64,000 nucleotides of DNA from Gaertneriomyces semiglobifer (Eukaryota; Chytridiomycota; Chytridiomycetes; Spizellomycetales; Spizellomycetaceae). Made by a program: the position numbers and the translations under genes. The number at the start of each line of letters is the position of its first letter. Position 1 is the first letter of the stretch. The notes beneath the pieces were generated by a model that saw only the letters and a list, made by a program, of their open reading frames with translations, searched no databases and was not told the origin of the DNA. The stretch spans positions 1 to 64,000 of the forward strand of contig JAHLKF010000044.1 in the NCBI GenBank assembly GCA_025558075.1. The letters are read 5' to 3'. Shown one piece after another: positions 46,835 through 58,565 of the stretch.

Positions 46835-49529
46835 TCAACATCGTTCAAATACCTTGTACAGGTCTCCCAAACTCACTAACCCTATAACGGTCCCATCCTC
46901 GCCCATTCCCTTTTGTGCTACCAAGTACTTCTTGAATGCGGAGAATAAAACATGCTCAACCATATGTTCAGTCGAATTGTTCGGCGGAGTCGGCGACGGA
47001 ACCGAGTAGAAAAGCGCTAACTCATGGGATAAAGATTGGAAACAAGCCTTCTCCTCTGTCCAGTCCACCTATAATTTAGCAAGGCAGTCAGCGCATAAGG
47101 ACAATGAGCGGCAATACGCAAGGCGCAGAACTCGAAAACGAACCATTGTGCCGACGCGCACAATCCACTCGCCGATGCCCTCAAGCATGGCCATCCATCC
47201 TCTCAACACGACCGGCAGAGCAATGATTTCGCCCTCTTCAGTAATCTTAACAGAAAAGTATTCATCGAGCATCTGTCGTCTGCTGACGAACATCTCGGTG
47301 ATTTCCTTGGCAACTTCCTCTCGATTCATCATGTCATCACTCTCAAACACCTCCTCTCGCATGAGACACGAGAGGGCGAGTTCATAGATCGGTGCGGGCT
47401 GCGATAAGACCAGGTATCCAAAGTTTTGAAAGCCACGCAGACAGAGCTGGTAAAAGAGTGTCTGTGACAGACGGAGGTAATCTATCATGTACAGTTTGGT
47501 TTGGTGTTGGATGAGGGCGAGCCGTGAATCCATGAGACCGACAAAAATGTGGTCTGCGAACAGTTCGGTTAGGGATTCGTACTCTTTTGATAACACATCT
47601 TCTCGAAGCTCATGGACAGATGTGAGACGGACATTGATGCGCGGGCGCTTGTGCAACTGTGCTGATGCAACTGGCGAGGGCGGGTCTTGGTCGACTTCCA
47701 TGATATCAGCAGGAGAAGAAGAGGCCTCCAGAAGGGCGGGGGATTCTCCTGCTACAAGGCTCGTCGGCTGTACGTTATTCGCACTGTAAGCATCGAATGT
47801 CGGAGAACCAATGCGAGGTTTTTTTCGCGGAGCATGCGTTGTCGGTTGGTTAGCCGATATGTATGCATCTAGTGTCCTCGCACGGCTATCTGTCCGCACA
47901 AGTTGATTTTCTGGCGCCCTCACTGACAAAAAAAAGTACCTGTGTTACGCACCAACTAACTCAGGCAAGGGGCAATCACCACCTACCAGACTTTGATGCG
48001 ACTACATCCGACTCAATAACTAAAGGAGGTGGAGCTCCAGGCAATATCGTCTAGTGTGAAACTGTCAACGCGATGTCAAATCGTGATTACCGTTACGCGT
48101 CCGGGGCAACCAACCTGCGTGAGAAAGGTTCTCGAGCGATTGGCGCCTTCTAACCGCTCCCGAAGCGCTCGACAGACACTCTCCACAATCTGATCCTCAT
48201 TCAGAAAGTGTACCTCTTTTTTGGTGGGATGCACATTCACATCCAGATTCTCTGGCTTGATGTCGAGGGAGAAGTATACAAAGGGATGGGTCCCTTTCGG
48301 AAGAAATTCCGAATATACTGCATCAACAGATCGCTTTAACGACGAAGATTCTACAGATCTGTCTTCAGAGAGAAAGTATGTAAATGAAAGCGTTGGGATA
48401 CGAAGAGAACGAAAGGCGCCACTCACGGTTAATGAAAAGAAGGAATACCATTTTCTTCATATTATAGTTCGCATTTGACACATAGCCTTTGACGGAATAG
48501 TTCAATCTCGTCTCTGTATGCTCCACTCGTAGTAGTTCCTTGGCAATGGTTGATCCGTATATGCACCGGATAGTGTCCAAGGAAGTTGACGAGACTGGTG
48601 TATGAATATCAGCGGTCGCGGACCCTTGCTGTTCCAGTGCATATCAACGTTTCGTCCTAAGGAGTTCTGGACGACGAAAGACAAGTGCACGGACCTTTTT
48701 GCAAGTGAAGGAAACTCCGGAATTGTGGATAGCATAGCGTTGGATTACATCCAATATACGGTGATACTCCTCATTACCATTCTTTAAAGCTCTTCGTCGT
48801 GTCGGTACATTGTAAAAGAGATCCTCTACCTGCCAGAAACAGAAGACTATGAGTTCAACTTGAGTGCTTCGAAAGAGTGTCTGTCCCGCACAATTCTCAC
48901 CGTTATTTGTGTGCCCTTGTTTCCAGCACACGGCTTAGGGTCCACCGTTTGCCCTGGTTTGGCAGGCACAAGCTTCCCATCTAAGTAATGAGCTCTAGGT
49001 GTCCTTCGCTGTTTAATATTCGTCCGAGAAGTTAAGGAAACGAGTGTTCAGGAAAGAATACCTCCAAGCACACGCACTCTGTTCCGTCCGGGTAACAACA
49101 GCAACTCTCGCCACGCAACTAACACTGGCCAGTGCTTCTCCTCGGAATCCAAAGGTGCCAACACTCCTTAAATCTTCCCACTTCTGGATCTTACTGGTGG
49201 CAAACCGCTCACACAGTAGCGGAAGGTCTTGCTGATGAATCCCATCTCCATTATCAGTTATCTGAAGAAACTTGAGACATGTCGGGTGAATTACAAGATG
49301 AATTTGAGTAGCGTTTGCATCCAAAGAGTTCTCTATAAGCTCTTTGAGGGCATTTGACGGTCGGTGGATGATCTGCAGGAAATGTCAAAGTTAACGAACA
49401 ATGTCATAGCAATCGTTGAAGGGTGGAGCGAATGGGCACCTCGCCGGCTGCAATCTTGTTGACCACACTCTCATCAAGACGTTTGATATGCCCTGTTGCG
49501 CTGTCGCTTCTTGTCGGCGAAGTTGCCAT
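46835..49529 (-). CDS. MLH1: DNA mismatch repair protein MLH1
   Basis: MutL homologue that pairs with Pms1/Mlh3 in mismatch repair. Nine exons (49440-49529, 49372 down to 49062, 48901-49003, 48695-48829, 48427-48628, 48115-48362, 47987-48050, 47144-47922, 46835-47068) join to 721 residues. ATP-binding motifs in the N-terminal half: [45 protein letters not shown]. The MutL middle domain follows ([43 protein letters not shown]), then a flexible linker ([20 protein letters not shown]). The C-terminal dimerisation domain ([22 protein letters not shown]) ends in the invariant FERC, as in yeast and human MLH1. The length is normal and the frame is intact. It shares a 141-bp divergent promoter region with the PAM18 gene. 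Confidence 0.96.
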
Positions 49530-49670
49530 CGTCAACGAGTTTTCGGCATCGCTTTGTTAAAGAGCCGCGTTTTCACAACTTTTTTCGCCTCAAACTGGTT
49601 TCCGTCCAAAAACCTGCTACGGCGCTGTTAATTCTTCTGCTCCCTTCCTACGACTACGAAAAAAACACAA
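49530..49670. promoter_or_regulatory. Divergent promoter between MLH1 and PAM18
   Basis: Only 141 bp separate the two divergent start codons, so this stretch must hold both promoters or a shared one. No TATA box is seen. Confidence 0.6.
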
Positions 49671-49967
49671 ATGGCCACTGCCATCGCTGTTGGTGCCGGC
49701 ATCGCCGTCGCTGCTCTCGTCGGACGAGCAGCTCTCAAAGCTGGAGGTCGTATCGGCGGAAAGTCCTTTTACCGTGGTGGATTTGAACCCAAGATGACAA
49801 AACGGGAGGCTGCCTTGGTTTTGGGCATTCGAGAAAGTGCGAGCAAGGACAAACTGAAAGAGGCACACCGGAGAATCATGCTGTTGAATCACCCGGACAG
49901 AGGAGGTAGCCCGTACCTCGCCAGTAAAATCAATGAAGCCAAAGACATGTTGGATAAACGAAGGTAG
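49671..49967 (+). CDS. PAM18: Mitochondrial import motor J-protein Pam18/Tim14
   Basis: J-domain partner that stimulates mitochondrial Hsp70 (Ssc1) in the presequence translocase motor at the inner membrane. One exon of 98 residues, a little shorter than many family members. A single N-terminal membrane segment ([18 protein letters not shown]) is followed by the family linker [25 protein letters not shown]. The short J domain has the catalytic HPD tripeptide in [22 protein letters not shown]. The ending MLDKRR is typical. No targeting presequence is needed in this family. Confidence 0.95.
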   Translation: MATAIAVGAGIAVAALVGRAALKAGGRIGGKSFYRGGFEPKMTKREAALVLGIRESASKDKLKEAHRRIMLLNHPDRGGSPYLASKINEAKDMLDKRR

Positions 49968-50369
49968 ACATAATGGAAGGAGACTGTTACAGAAAGACGA
50001 CGAGGGTTCTACTGTTGCTTATATGCCTGGAGTAGCGGGCACCACTTTCGAGCTTTGTATTTGTTAGGGAAGTGGTGGAGGAGATATAGTTTATCTAATA
50101 TATGTTGGTTCGTTCAATTGTACCTACATGCGTTTCCCCCCGGCACTCTCCGCCAACACCTCCCAATAGATGCACATTCCATAATGCCGGTAGTTACCAA
50201 CCGACCCATCCTTCGCAGCTATTCTGATGATTCCGTGTGGAAGTTGCTGGGTTACGCGCTATCTTTGAACTTCTCACTGGCAGTCGTGACAAACGTTGAG
50301 GAGAGTGCTATTACCGACAAAGGAAGGTCCACCGGGAGAGTGAGCCGAGATCTGCTGCCCTGTTGAGCA
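49968..50369. other. Intergenic, 402 bp
   Basis: Between PAM18 and the Brl1/Brr6 gene on the same strand. Open frame at 50055-50366 without motifs. No gene seen. Confidence 0.5.
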
Positions 50370-51574
50370 ATGAACAGATCCCATGCCTCGCCAATGGACT
50401 GGGAACGATCCGGTGCCACTCCATTAGATTACACGAATGCCCCATTCCTAAGAAACCTCCAACAGCTCACTGAATTCACGGAAAGGAAGCAGAAAGGACC
50501 AAGGTCATCATCATCATCACCAGAAGAAGGCATCTTTACATTCACGAAATCTCCATTTACACCCAGCACACCTTCCAAAGAACTCCGCAAGCTCGCCCCA
50601 CTTCCATCAAAACGACATCAGAGATCGCAAAGTCGGGATGTGGTCCTAGCAACTGAAAGTGCCTCTGATGAGGATATACCTGTAAGGGGAAACGATCGAA
50701 AGCGGAAAAAAAGAGATGAACCAGAATCGCCGTTCCGGTCCTCCAGTCGAAACGAAAGGGCAGACGGGTTCAGTCCGAAGCTGGTTTTACTGCCATATAT
50801 GGTCAGCGGATATCTGCAGATGATGTTTTCCACCTTCATAATTGGGGTGATGTTCTACATGGTCGTGCAGTTCATTATGACGGTGCGCCATGACTTGGAA
50901 ATGAAGGCAGAAGAGTATTCGATGGAAATTATACAGCAAGTAGCAGAGTGCTCAAAGCTCTATATTGATAATAAGTGTGATCCGTCCACAAGAGTACAGT
51001 ATATGGAAAAGACATGTCAAGAATGGGAGATGTGTATGCAAAAGGACCCTAGAGAAGTTGGGCGGTAGGTGTTCTGATGTTCGGCTGGATGAAAAGACTC
51101 CTTGTGCTTACGGTGCTACTTTATTTTATAGACTGAAAGTCGGAGCAGAGACACTCGCCGAGATTTTGAATAAGCTGGTCGAGCCACTGTCCTACAAAAC
51201 TATGGCGTTCGGAACGATCCTTCTGTTTGGAACCCTCGTCCTGACGTCCACTGCATTCAACATCGTGAAGTCGCGGACGAGCGCGGCTAATGCTAATGTG
51301 CCTTCATATCACCATCACCCACCACCACCGACCTTTGTATACATGCCACCACCCTCGCCGGGGTTAGCGCATGATCCATGGAATGGCTTTACTATTCCTC
51401 CCACCAGAGGTGAGTTATGTCTTTGTAATGGACCTCATATCACTGGCGAGGCCCTGATGTCAATTGGGATTTGTTTTAGGGTCACCATACAACGAATCGC
51501 CATCAAAGTCGTCACGAAAACAACTAGTACGGCGTCCCAGGCCGTCGACCAGGGATGACAGCGATGAGGAATAA
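50370..51574 (+). CDS. Nuclear envelope protein of the Brr6/Brl1 family
   Basis: Integral protein of the nuclear envelope that helps nuclear pore complex assembly and lipid homeostasis; a family typical of fungi and some protists with closed mitosis. Exons 50370-51064, 51132-51409, 51480-51574 join to 355 residues. After a charged, Ser-rich N-terminus comes the Brr6 domain: first membrane segment (YLQMMFSTFIIGVMFYMVV), a lumenal part with four cysteines (VAECSKLYIDNKCDP, KTCQEWEMCMQKDP) expected to form disulfides, a second helix-rich part (AETLAEILNKLVEPLSYKT) and a second membrane segment (FGTILLFGTLVLTSTAF). The tail is His/Pro-rich, then basic-acidic. Length is usual for the family. Confidence 0.93.
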
Positions 51575-51917
51575 TTGTTGAGTGGCCTTATTGTACCATA
51601 ATTAATTAAATTACACGTCCAAACAGAAAATGCCTGTTATTCCATTCTCAGTCGCCAAACTCTCATTGCGATGGTTAGAGAGATTACCTGGCAATGGCCA
51701 TTTTGTGGTGATCTAATTGATTTAGAAAAGCCATGTACATTAAGTAATCGCTAGTAACATAAACTATATACGTCCGCACAGCAAAAGTTCAATTAAAGGC
51801 TAATATAAGAAAACAGGAACGTAATGATGAAAAAAACTTGAAGGTTGATAGTTGAGAGATGTCCAGCATCAATATGAGGGGATGTAGTCCCTCTCCAGTT
51901 TTCATGTGATCGGCAAC
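51575..51917. other. Intergenic, 343 bp, AT-rich
   Basis: 3' flanks of the convergent Brl1/Brr6 and PH-domain genes; nothing else seen. Confidence 0.5.
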
Positions 51918-53077
51918 TTATTCGTAGGATTGCTGGACAGGCGAGGTCGCGCCTGGGCTGATGGGAGAAGCCTGCTGCTCAATACTTTCGTGAGTATTCA
52001 AGGTTTCCTCAACAGGTCCACTGGACAGCTTCCCGGTGCTATCGCGGGTCCCATGACTAAGGTCACTGTGACGCTTCCCACTGCCCGCACTCTCCAGACT
52101 TGCCGTGTCTCTTCTGGAACTGCCTGAATTGCCACTTTGACCTAGGACGTAGGTTCTGCTGATTGCTGGGGGAGCTTGTTCTTCGTCATACACTGGCGTT
52201 GTCGGTTCTCGCGTAGTACGAATTCTCAACCCAGGCGAGACTGACCGAGTCCTCAAAGGCGAAGGCGACGAAGGTCGGTAGCCCTCGAACGAAGGGGTTG
52301 GATAGGAGGCAGATGCCATGTATGGAGCTCGCGAAGGAGACGTACTGTAAATGTGCTCCTGGGCTATCTTGTGGATTTCTTGCTCATCGTCCTGCATGGC
52401 TTGGTGAACAATGAAGCTTCCTCTAGACGAATCGGAGGAGCCACCACCAGACTGTGGCCGTTCGCCCGATCGGTTAGAGTCTCTCATGTTGGCCGTCTCG
52501 CCGGTGAACCTGTCCTTCATCCACCTCATTCCTTCGGCAAACGCCCAGCTCCATTCTTGATAATCAGTGCTGCTTTTGCAAGAGAAGCGAATTTCATGCG
52601 GTTTGCCATCAAAATGTAAGGCAAAGTTACAAGCCGATCCGAGTGCCTGTTCGTCACTGATGCTCGTGATGCTGCTGAAATGGATGAAGGTAGGGGTCGC
52701 TGTCGGTCTAGCCTTGTCCATGATGATGAGCAGAGGAGTGCCTTTCACGGCTGCGGCCGTAATTTGACCAAGCCAAGGAATATGGGTGGTTGGAATGGAG
52801 GTCGCGGCGTCAACATGGAAAACGGCAGCGAAAATGGCATGTACTGATGGCAGGGAGAGCGGCGTGCAAAGGACGACTGCAATTGTAAAAGTAGGAAGAT
52901 ATCATAGCACATTAGTTGAAGAGAAAACTCAGCTGGCTTCGGTGGACATGTCCCAAGCAACCTACCATAGCGCTTGACAGGGGGCAGTGCCAACCTCTTC
53001 TGCGAGAGATACCCTGCTTTCAGAATGGGCGAGTCTGCTGTCATCTCTACACTATTTGCACTCTTGCTCTTGTTCAA
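51918..53077 (-). CDS. PH-domain protein of unknown function
   Basis: Two exons (52966-53077, 51918-52876) join in phase to 356 residues. The N-terminal third folds as a pleckstrin-homology domain: ILKAGYLSQKRLALPPVKRYV/VLCTPLSL, TPTFIHFSSITSISDE, CNFALHFDGKPHEIRFSC and the closing helix YQEWSWAFAEGM. The rest is Ser/Arg/Pro-rich and looks disordered (SASYPTPSFEGYRPSSPSP), probably phospho-regulated. PH domains bind phosphoinositides or proteins; the ligand cannot be judged. The start may be 53077 or the in-frame ATG eleven codons later. Confidence 0.75.
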
Positions 53078-53541
53078 TAATCTACTCTTATCCGTGTGGA
53101 AAACCCACCCAATGTGCGCTCGAAGCTTTTATGCGATTTTGAACTTTTACCCTGCGAGTGTGAAATTTCGCACTTGTTTAACCATGCGCTTGAAACGGGT
53201 GCAAAATTCGTACGTAGCATTGGACGTTCCAAGGTATCATCATATTGATGGCATCGTTCCGAAGTATCCTCATATTGAAGGTATCATCACGAATAAGTGC
53301 TGGTCATTGTCGAGCGGCGTACGATCCGACGCTTGAAGTGTATGGTCTTTTGGTCGATGTCCAGTTAACCACAAGCTGCAATCGGTGGTGCGTTACTCTT
53401 TTGAGACAATGACCACATTCACTGTAAACTTATTGAATCAGGAGCCGCAATCTATGGGCTTATGCTCGGTACTGCCGATTGATCTGTATGGGGGGTATTT
53501 ACGAAAAAAAGGTCTATGTGCTGTGCTGAAGTATAACTACC
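53078..53541. other. Intergenic, 464 bp
   Basis: Between threonine aldolase and the PH-domain gene. A weak repeated word (tatcatcatattga, tatcctcatattga) occurs at about 53236-53280. No gene seen. Confidence 0.45.
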
Positions 53542-54810
53542 CTACACTATGGATGAAGGGTCGATCTCCTGCAATACTTTTACTAGCTGTCTAATCCCCT
53601 CTTCGTTCATTCCAACATGAACCACAACCCGCATAACGCCGCCATCTGGTTCGGCCAATCTGATGTTATGCTCCAATGCCCGTTGCAAAAGCAGATCGGA
53701 TGGATATCCATCTGGAAGCTTTATCCATACCATGTTTGTTTCCACAGCGGAATGCACGGTTAGCCAACTAGGCAGATTCTCTGCAAGCCACTTGGCTCGA
53801 TCATGATCCTGGTGCAGCAAAGGCAAGTGATGTTCCAGTGAGTACATGCACGCAGCTGCGAGGTGACCTGCTTGGCGCCACCTACAGTCACAATACATAT
53901 GCGTGAGCATGGAAGCGCTTTTGGATACAGGGAACAGACGCTTACCCTCCACCAAAGAGCTTTCTGAATCCTTTCGCCCGTTTAATGAATCTCTCATTTC
54001 CCACAAGCACACCGCCGATCGGAGCACCCAGGCCCTTGGAAAAGCATAGCGTCGCAGAATCAAAGAGCTTCGTGTACTCGGCCAGCGGCACACCTGTAGC
54101 CACATGGGCGTTCCATAGCCGAGACCCATCCAAGTGAGTCAACATGCCATTCTTCCGTGCATAGTCCACAACTCTCCGGATTTGTTCCAGCGGCATTACC
54201 TCTCCTTCAATGGTATTCTCCAAGCACACAATTCTGGTCGGTGCAACATGGATATCGCCGGTATCTCGTACATAGTATTTGTCCACATCCACCACATCCA
54301 AGAAGCGACCAGCCGGAATGACGGGAACCACACCTGCACCACAATGAAAGGAGACACCTGCTGCTTCGTGCTGATGGATATGGGACCGTTGATCAAGCAA
54401 GACCGTGTATGGTGGTGAGGTCAAGTGGGTACGGATTGCAAGTTGGTTGCACATCGTGGCAGACGGACAGAACAGAGAATCTTCGTGGGACGTCAGAGCA
54501 GCTACATGTGTTTGCAAAGCATTGACTGATGGATCTTCCTATTGTGTGTGATGTTATTAAACTATTATGTGCATGCAAAGATTGGCTTCAACATACTTCA
54601 TAAACATCATCGCCCACTTCTGCCTGATACATGGCAGTGATCATTTCCGGTGTTGGCTTCGTCACTGTGAAAAAAGTCAGTCAGCGACGGGCAAGAGTTG
54701 TGATCTTATGGCCCAATTCAACGTATACCAGTGTCACTGCGAAAGTCCCACTTGATAGTCGATAGCGGCAGCGTTGGTTTCGGAACAGTGTACTTATTAT
54801 ATTGCCTCAT
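53542..54810 (-). CDS. GLY1: L-threonine aldolase (GLY1 type)
   Basis: PLP enzyme that splits threonine or allo-threonine into glycine and acetaldehyde. Four exons (54729-54810, 54597-54664, 53946-54538, 53542-53881) join to 360 residues. Motifs: WDFRSDTVTKPTPEMITAM and GDDVYEEDPSVN at the start, SGTMCNQ-like PSATMCNQLAIRTH, and RSHIHQHEAAGVS. The PLP-binding Lys is near residue 218 in LCFSKGLGAPIGGVLVG. FRKLFGGGWRQAGHLAAACMY completes the fold. Complete and intact. The start ATG at 54810 is followed directly by the conserved N-terminal block. Confidence 0.95.
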
Positions 54811-55351
54811 CTTTGGCTTGAGTAGTAGTGGTGGCAGTGAAAGCGCTCGGTGCTGGTAATTGAGCAAACGTCGTGCGAACATGAATGCAGCTTGGCATAT
54901 GAGGATCTCTCAAAGTCGTTGGGTAAAACAAAGGCTGTTCCAAGGCGAGAGCTATAATATAATCTCCGTGGACCAGACGCGACCGTGCAATAATTTAGCC
55001 GGTCTGAAAGGCAAGCAAAGCGAAGTCAGAACAGCGAATTAAAAAGCCTTGAAAGTGAGTCGGCAGAAGTAAAGGAACAGCCTTGCATTCTATTGTCTAT
55101 GACGATTACGCACTGGGCTCGAAACACCCACACACATCACCACACACACACCCACACAACTTCCTACTCCGAGGCGTGGTATACTGGTGATTTCTTTGCC
55201 GAGCTTGGGGGCGCTCGCCCCACAAAGAGCCGCTCGTTCCTCATGCGGAACATCTTGGTGCCTGCGCGATGGGCGTGTTGAAGCACACGGCCCAACGTTT
55301 CGGTTGGGCCTCTCCCAGGCACCGTGTAGCAACAACACGTGACGAAGCCCC

Positions 55352-57207
55352 ACGGATGGAAACGCGTTTGGGACAGAGGAAGGTAATACGCTGCAGACTC
55401 TGTTTTCCAAACTTTCCTGTCCGCATGAACGCTGTATGTTGGGATTCTGTTTCACCCGGCGCGTCCTTCCAGGTATATTAAATACACACGCCTCATTTGT
55501 TGGTCCAGGCATGCGGCCGGAACTGAGGCGTGTATATTAGATTCTTTTCCGGCGTCCCGCTCCGCAGTGGGCTGGAAGTGTGATGGACGACTTTCTCCTC
55601 AGTCGACAGGTTCAGCCGCTCATTCTCTTGTTGCCGAAAAGCCGAACGAACAGCAGCCATGGTAGACTACCATTGGCTCACAACACATGGAAAGTCCGTT
55701 CTCATATAGTCCAATCTCATGTCCGGTCCGATGCCTGTCCGCGACCCCGGCTTGACAAGGGAAAAGCCAGGGCAGACCGATATTTACCCAAACACCGGCC
55801 GAGCATAGTGCAACCACACCACATGCCTTGCCACGAGGTAGCCCCTCAGCTCCTCACCCATAACAGAAACCGAACTCCAGACCCCGGTCATCGAACATAT
55901 CAACCGCATCACTCACACGTTCATCGTGGTTTTGAAAATGGGGGAGAGTCCAACTTAAGGATCCATTCCTTTTGCAGATCGCCAGCTTCTTTGCGTACGC
56001 GGCTTTCTGCGATTCGGTTGCGGTCGCCGGGTCATCCGCCTCTCTGAAGGCTTCTCAGTCCTTCATATATTCCAGGCAAGCGCCCCAATCCGCAGTAGGA
56101 TGTGATATCCAGGACTTGGGAGAGCTATTCGTTCGTCATGCGGAACATTTTGCTGCCTGCGCGATGGACGCGCGCGTTTTCGCTGGTGTCAAAACACACG
56201 GCCCAACATTTTGTTGGGCCTCTCCCAGGCACCGTGTACGAAGCACACGTCCGCCAGTCCCGCAGCCTCAGGTCCTCAACCTTGCCGTTCATTTCGGTTA
56301 TTGATACCGACGGCGGCAGGAGGGATTTTGACGTGTTCCTCGATGGACAAGGAACACCTACACTATAATGACAGGCGAGAACATGCATATCAGAATCACA
56401 TTTGGTCACATTACCGATGCTTGCATGCAGCCACTTACCCCCTATGCATATGATATATGGCTTCTCCACTTCCACTTCTGACACCTCTGGTGCCGCTGCC
56501 CGGTTGGCCTCCGCCGCCGCCGGCGCCTGTTCTTCGAGTTCCGGCACCCGCGCCCGAAGGCGTTCATTTTCTGCCGCTAAGTAGAAAACTGGATGAGTTT
56601 CCAGTGCTCATCCAGAAATTGCATGACGGTTGCGCTTTGGTCACGTACAAACTTGCCCTCACCGCCGCCCCTTCATAACGAGTTTGTATCCACTGGACAT
56701 GCCGAGCAATCGAGTTGCGCGCCAGCCACTGCGTCTGGAACTTAAAATATTTGGCGTACTCAACTGGATCAAACGAAGCAAGTCTTAGTCTGACTATAAT
56801 ATATTGCCTCTGTACGTCATCCTACATGGAGATTTGAAGCTTAGTTAGTATCGGGTCTGAGTTCATTGGCAGCTCTCGCGCAAGTGGGAAGGTACAGGGA
56901 CTAATGTGCTGGTATCAAGACCGCACCAATGAGGTAATGAAATGATAGCACCACACCGTCCATTTTCCACCAAAGGCCCATGTAGGATTTCTGGCGCTGT
57001 ACCCTCAGGCCCCCCCCCTACCATCGCCAGGCGTCTTACGGTAGGTTCCATAACCCGCCAGCAATACTGCTGATAGAAACTCGGCGTCCTGTGCTGCGGG
57101 CTGCATGAGACTACTATTGAATAGAGACATTACCTTGACACATAGCAGTGCTTCTTGAAACTCAACGGAGATCTCTGATCGAAAGGATCGTCATAGTCTT
57201 CAGGCAT
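55352..57207 (-). repeat. Dispersed repeat copy B carrying a spliced gene of unknown function, probably broken
   Basis: Inverted relative to copy A. On the minus strand from the ATG at 57207: MPEDYDDPFDQRSPLSFKK, a probable intron, FYQQYCWRVMEPT, an intron starting gtaaga, then DDVQRQYIIVRLRLASFDP and VEYAKYFKFQTQWLARNSI, then RDQSATVMQFLDEHWKLIQ, then a coiled coil (AAENERLRARVPELEEQ) shared with copy A. Following the protein needs two single-base frame changes near 56620-56670 and 56575. No family is recognised. The region homologous to the second block of copy A lies at 55352-55610. Within copy B, 55239-55320 and 56138-56240 are related in direct orientation (both hold CTGCGCGATGG and GTTGGGCCTCTCCCAGGCACC), so it may itself be composite. 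Confidence 0.6.
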
Positions 57208-57633
57208 TTTCAAAGAGAAGCGAGGGCGTTCGCCGAGAGATGGAGTGATGCGAGGGGGCGAGGGACTGGACGCGCTGCTTATATAGCGACTGTGGGGTTA
57301 GGGTTTGCATTGGTGTAATCGATAAATACTCCGACTGTCCAGACGCGTTGTGTTGAGCATTGTGATAGAATGCAGAGCGTTGACGAGTATCTGCGCTGCA
57401 TGAAGAATGGACAAAAGGCTATTCGACACAGATTGTCCCTGATTTGGTAGCATTGGCGAAACGCCATTATATGAAGACACTTGAGGCAGCAGAGGGTAGA
57501 AAGGTCAGGGCATAGTTTCGGTAAGTCCGGTTGTCGCATGGAGATGTTGTCTGATAGCCGCATATGGGCGATGACTTCGCGAGGGACGCACCATTGAATT
57601 TGAAGTCGTTCGGACTCAAGTTCGGCCGATAGA

Positions 57634-58208
57634 CGTCACAGTTCGGTCCCTCGCGGAATCATGCCCATGTCTGCGATTACCACGTTGGCAACTGTAGCTT
57701 GGCGGGAATAGTGGACTGGGAGTATTGCCCGAGAACTGCGCTCTGCGCAGGGCCGGATACTTTACCCCTGGCAAGGAGCCTGGTACTTCCTACCTTGGGA
57801 GCTCTTGTCTGTCCGGAGGTGCCTCTTTCGATGTTGACGCCTTCCTACCGGCCTTCTTCACTACTGACAGAAGTGCATGGTATGTTTACGGAAGGACTGA
57901 CACAATCGCTCACCTGTTGACACCTATATTCATTTTAATCTTCCACAGAGACGAATCGGGGAATACTTGTGGATGCTCAGGGCAACTTGAGTGTATCACA
58001 AGTCAAAGTGTGCCATGCTATCCTTGGCGGTGAAGCTGCCCTAACTGTGGAGTTAGATGCTGGTGCGAAGACTACCGCCGAGATCGGGATGATGAATGAA
58101 CCGGAGGTAACGGATGACGAAGAACCGGAAGAGCCATCACTAGCGGCTGAAAACTCAAAGGCGGAAGCTGCAGGCAACGACCCGGAGCTTGGTTCAAGGA
58201 CTGATTGA
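57634..58208 (+). pseudogene. Possible remnant of a phosphotransferase (APH/kinase-like) gene
   Basis: Two segments (57634-57879 and 57949-58208) join in phase across a good 69-nt GT-AG intron, so this was or is a spliced gene. The first holds VCDYHVGN followed closely by LAGIVDWEY, which resembles the catalytic HxDxxxxN and metal-binding DWE motifs of aminoglycoside-phosphotransferase-like kinases, but with the usual spacer almost gone. The second has an acidic tail (PEVTDDEEPEEPSLAAE). No start or complete domain is seen. Open frames at 58223-58565 may be further fragments. Weak call. Confidence 0.3.
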
Positions 58209-58565
58209 TCTTAGGTTGACGGTTGAGCATCCAGCTGACACAATTCTTGAGCTTCATTCAGCTGAATGCTCTATGGCCAACCAGAGTATTTGCAAAGACC
58301 GGTCCACTGATTGATTTGCGTTTCCAGTCCCCTGCATTCTACAAGTTGCCACGGGAGACACAATATGAGTATGCTGTGTACATTGGCAACCGCTTTTCTT
58401 GCGGATATGTTTGGGACAGTACCCAGCATTGAGCAATGGGAGTCATTGGTGGATACTTTTGTTTTATCCAAAACAACACCGGTACAGGTAATCCATGTGT
58501 GGCGAATCATCCGGCCGACACTGGTAGAGGCCTATGGCAGTGCTGTGGTTTTTGCACGAGATTGA

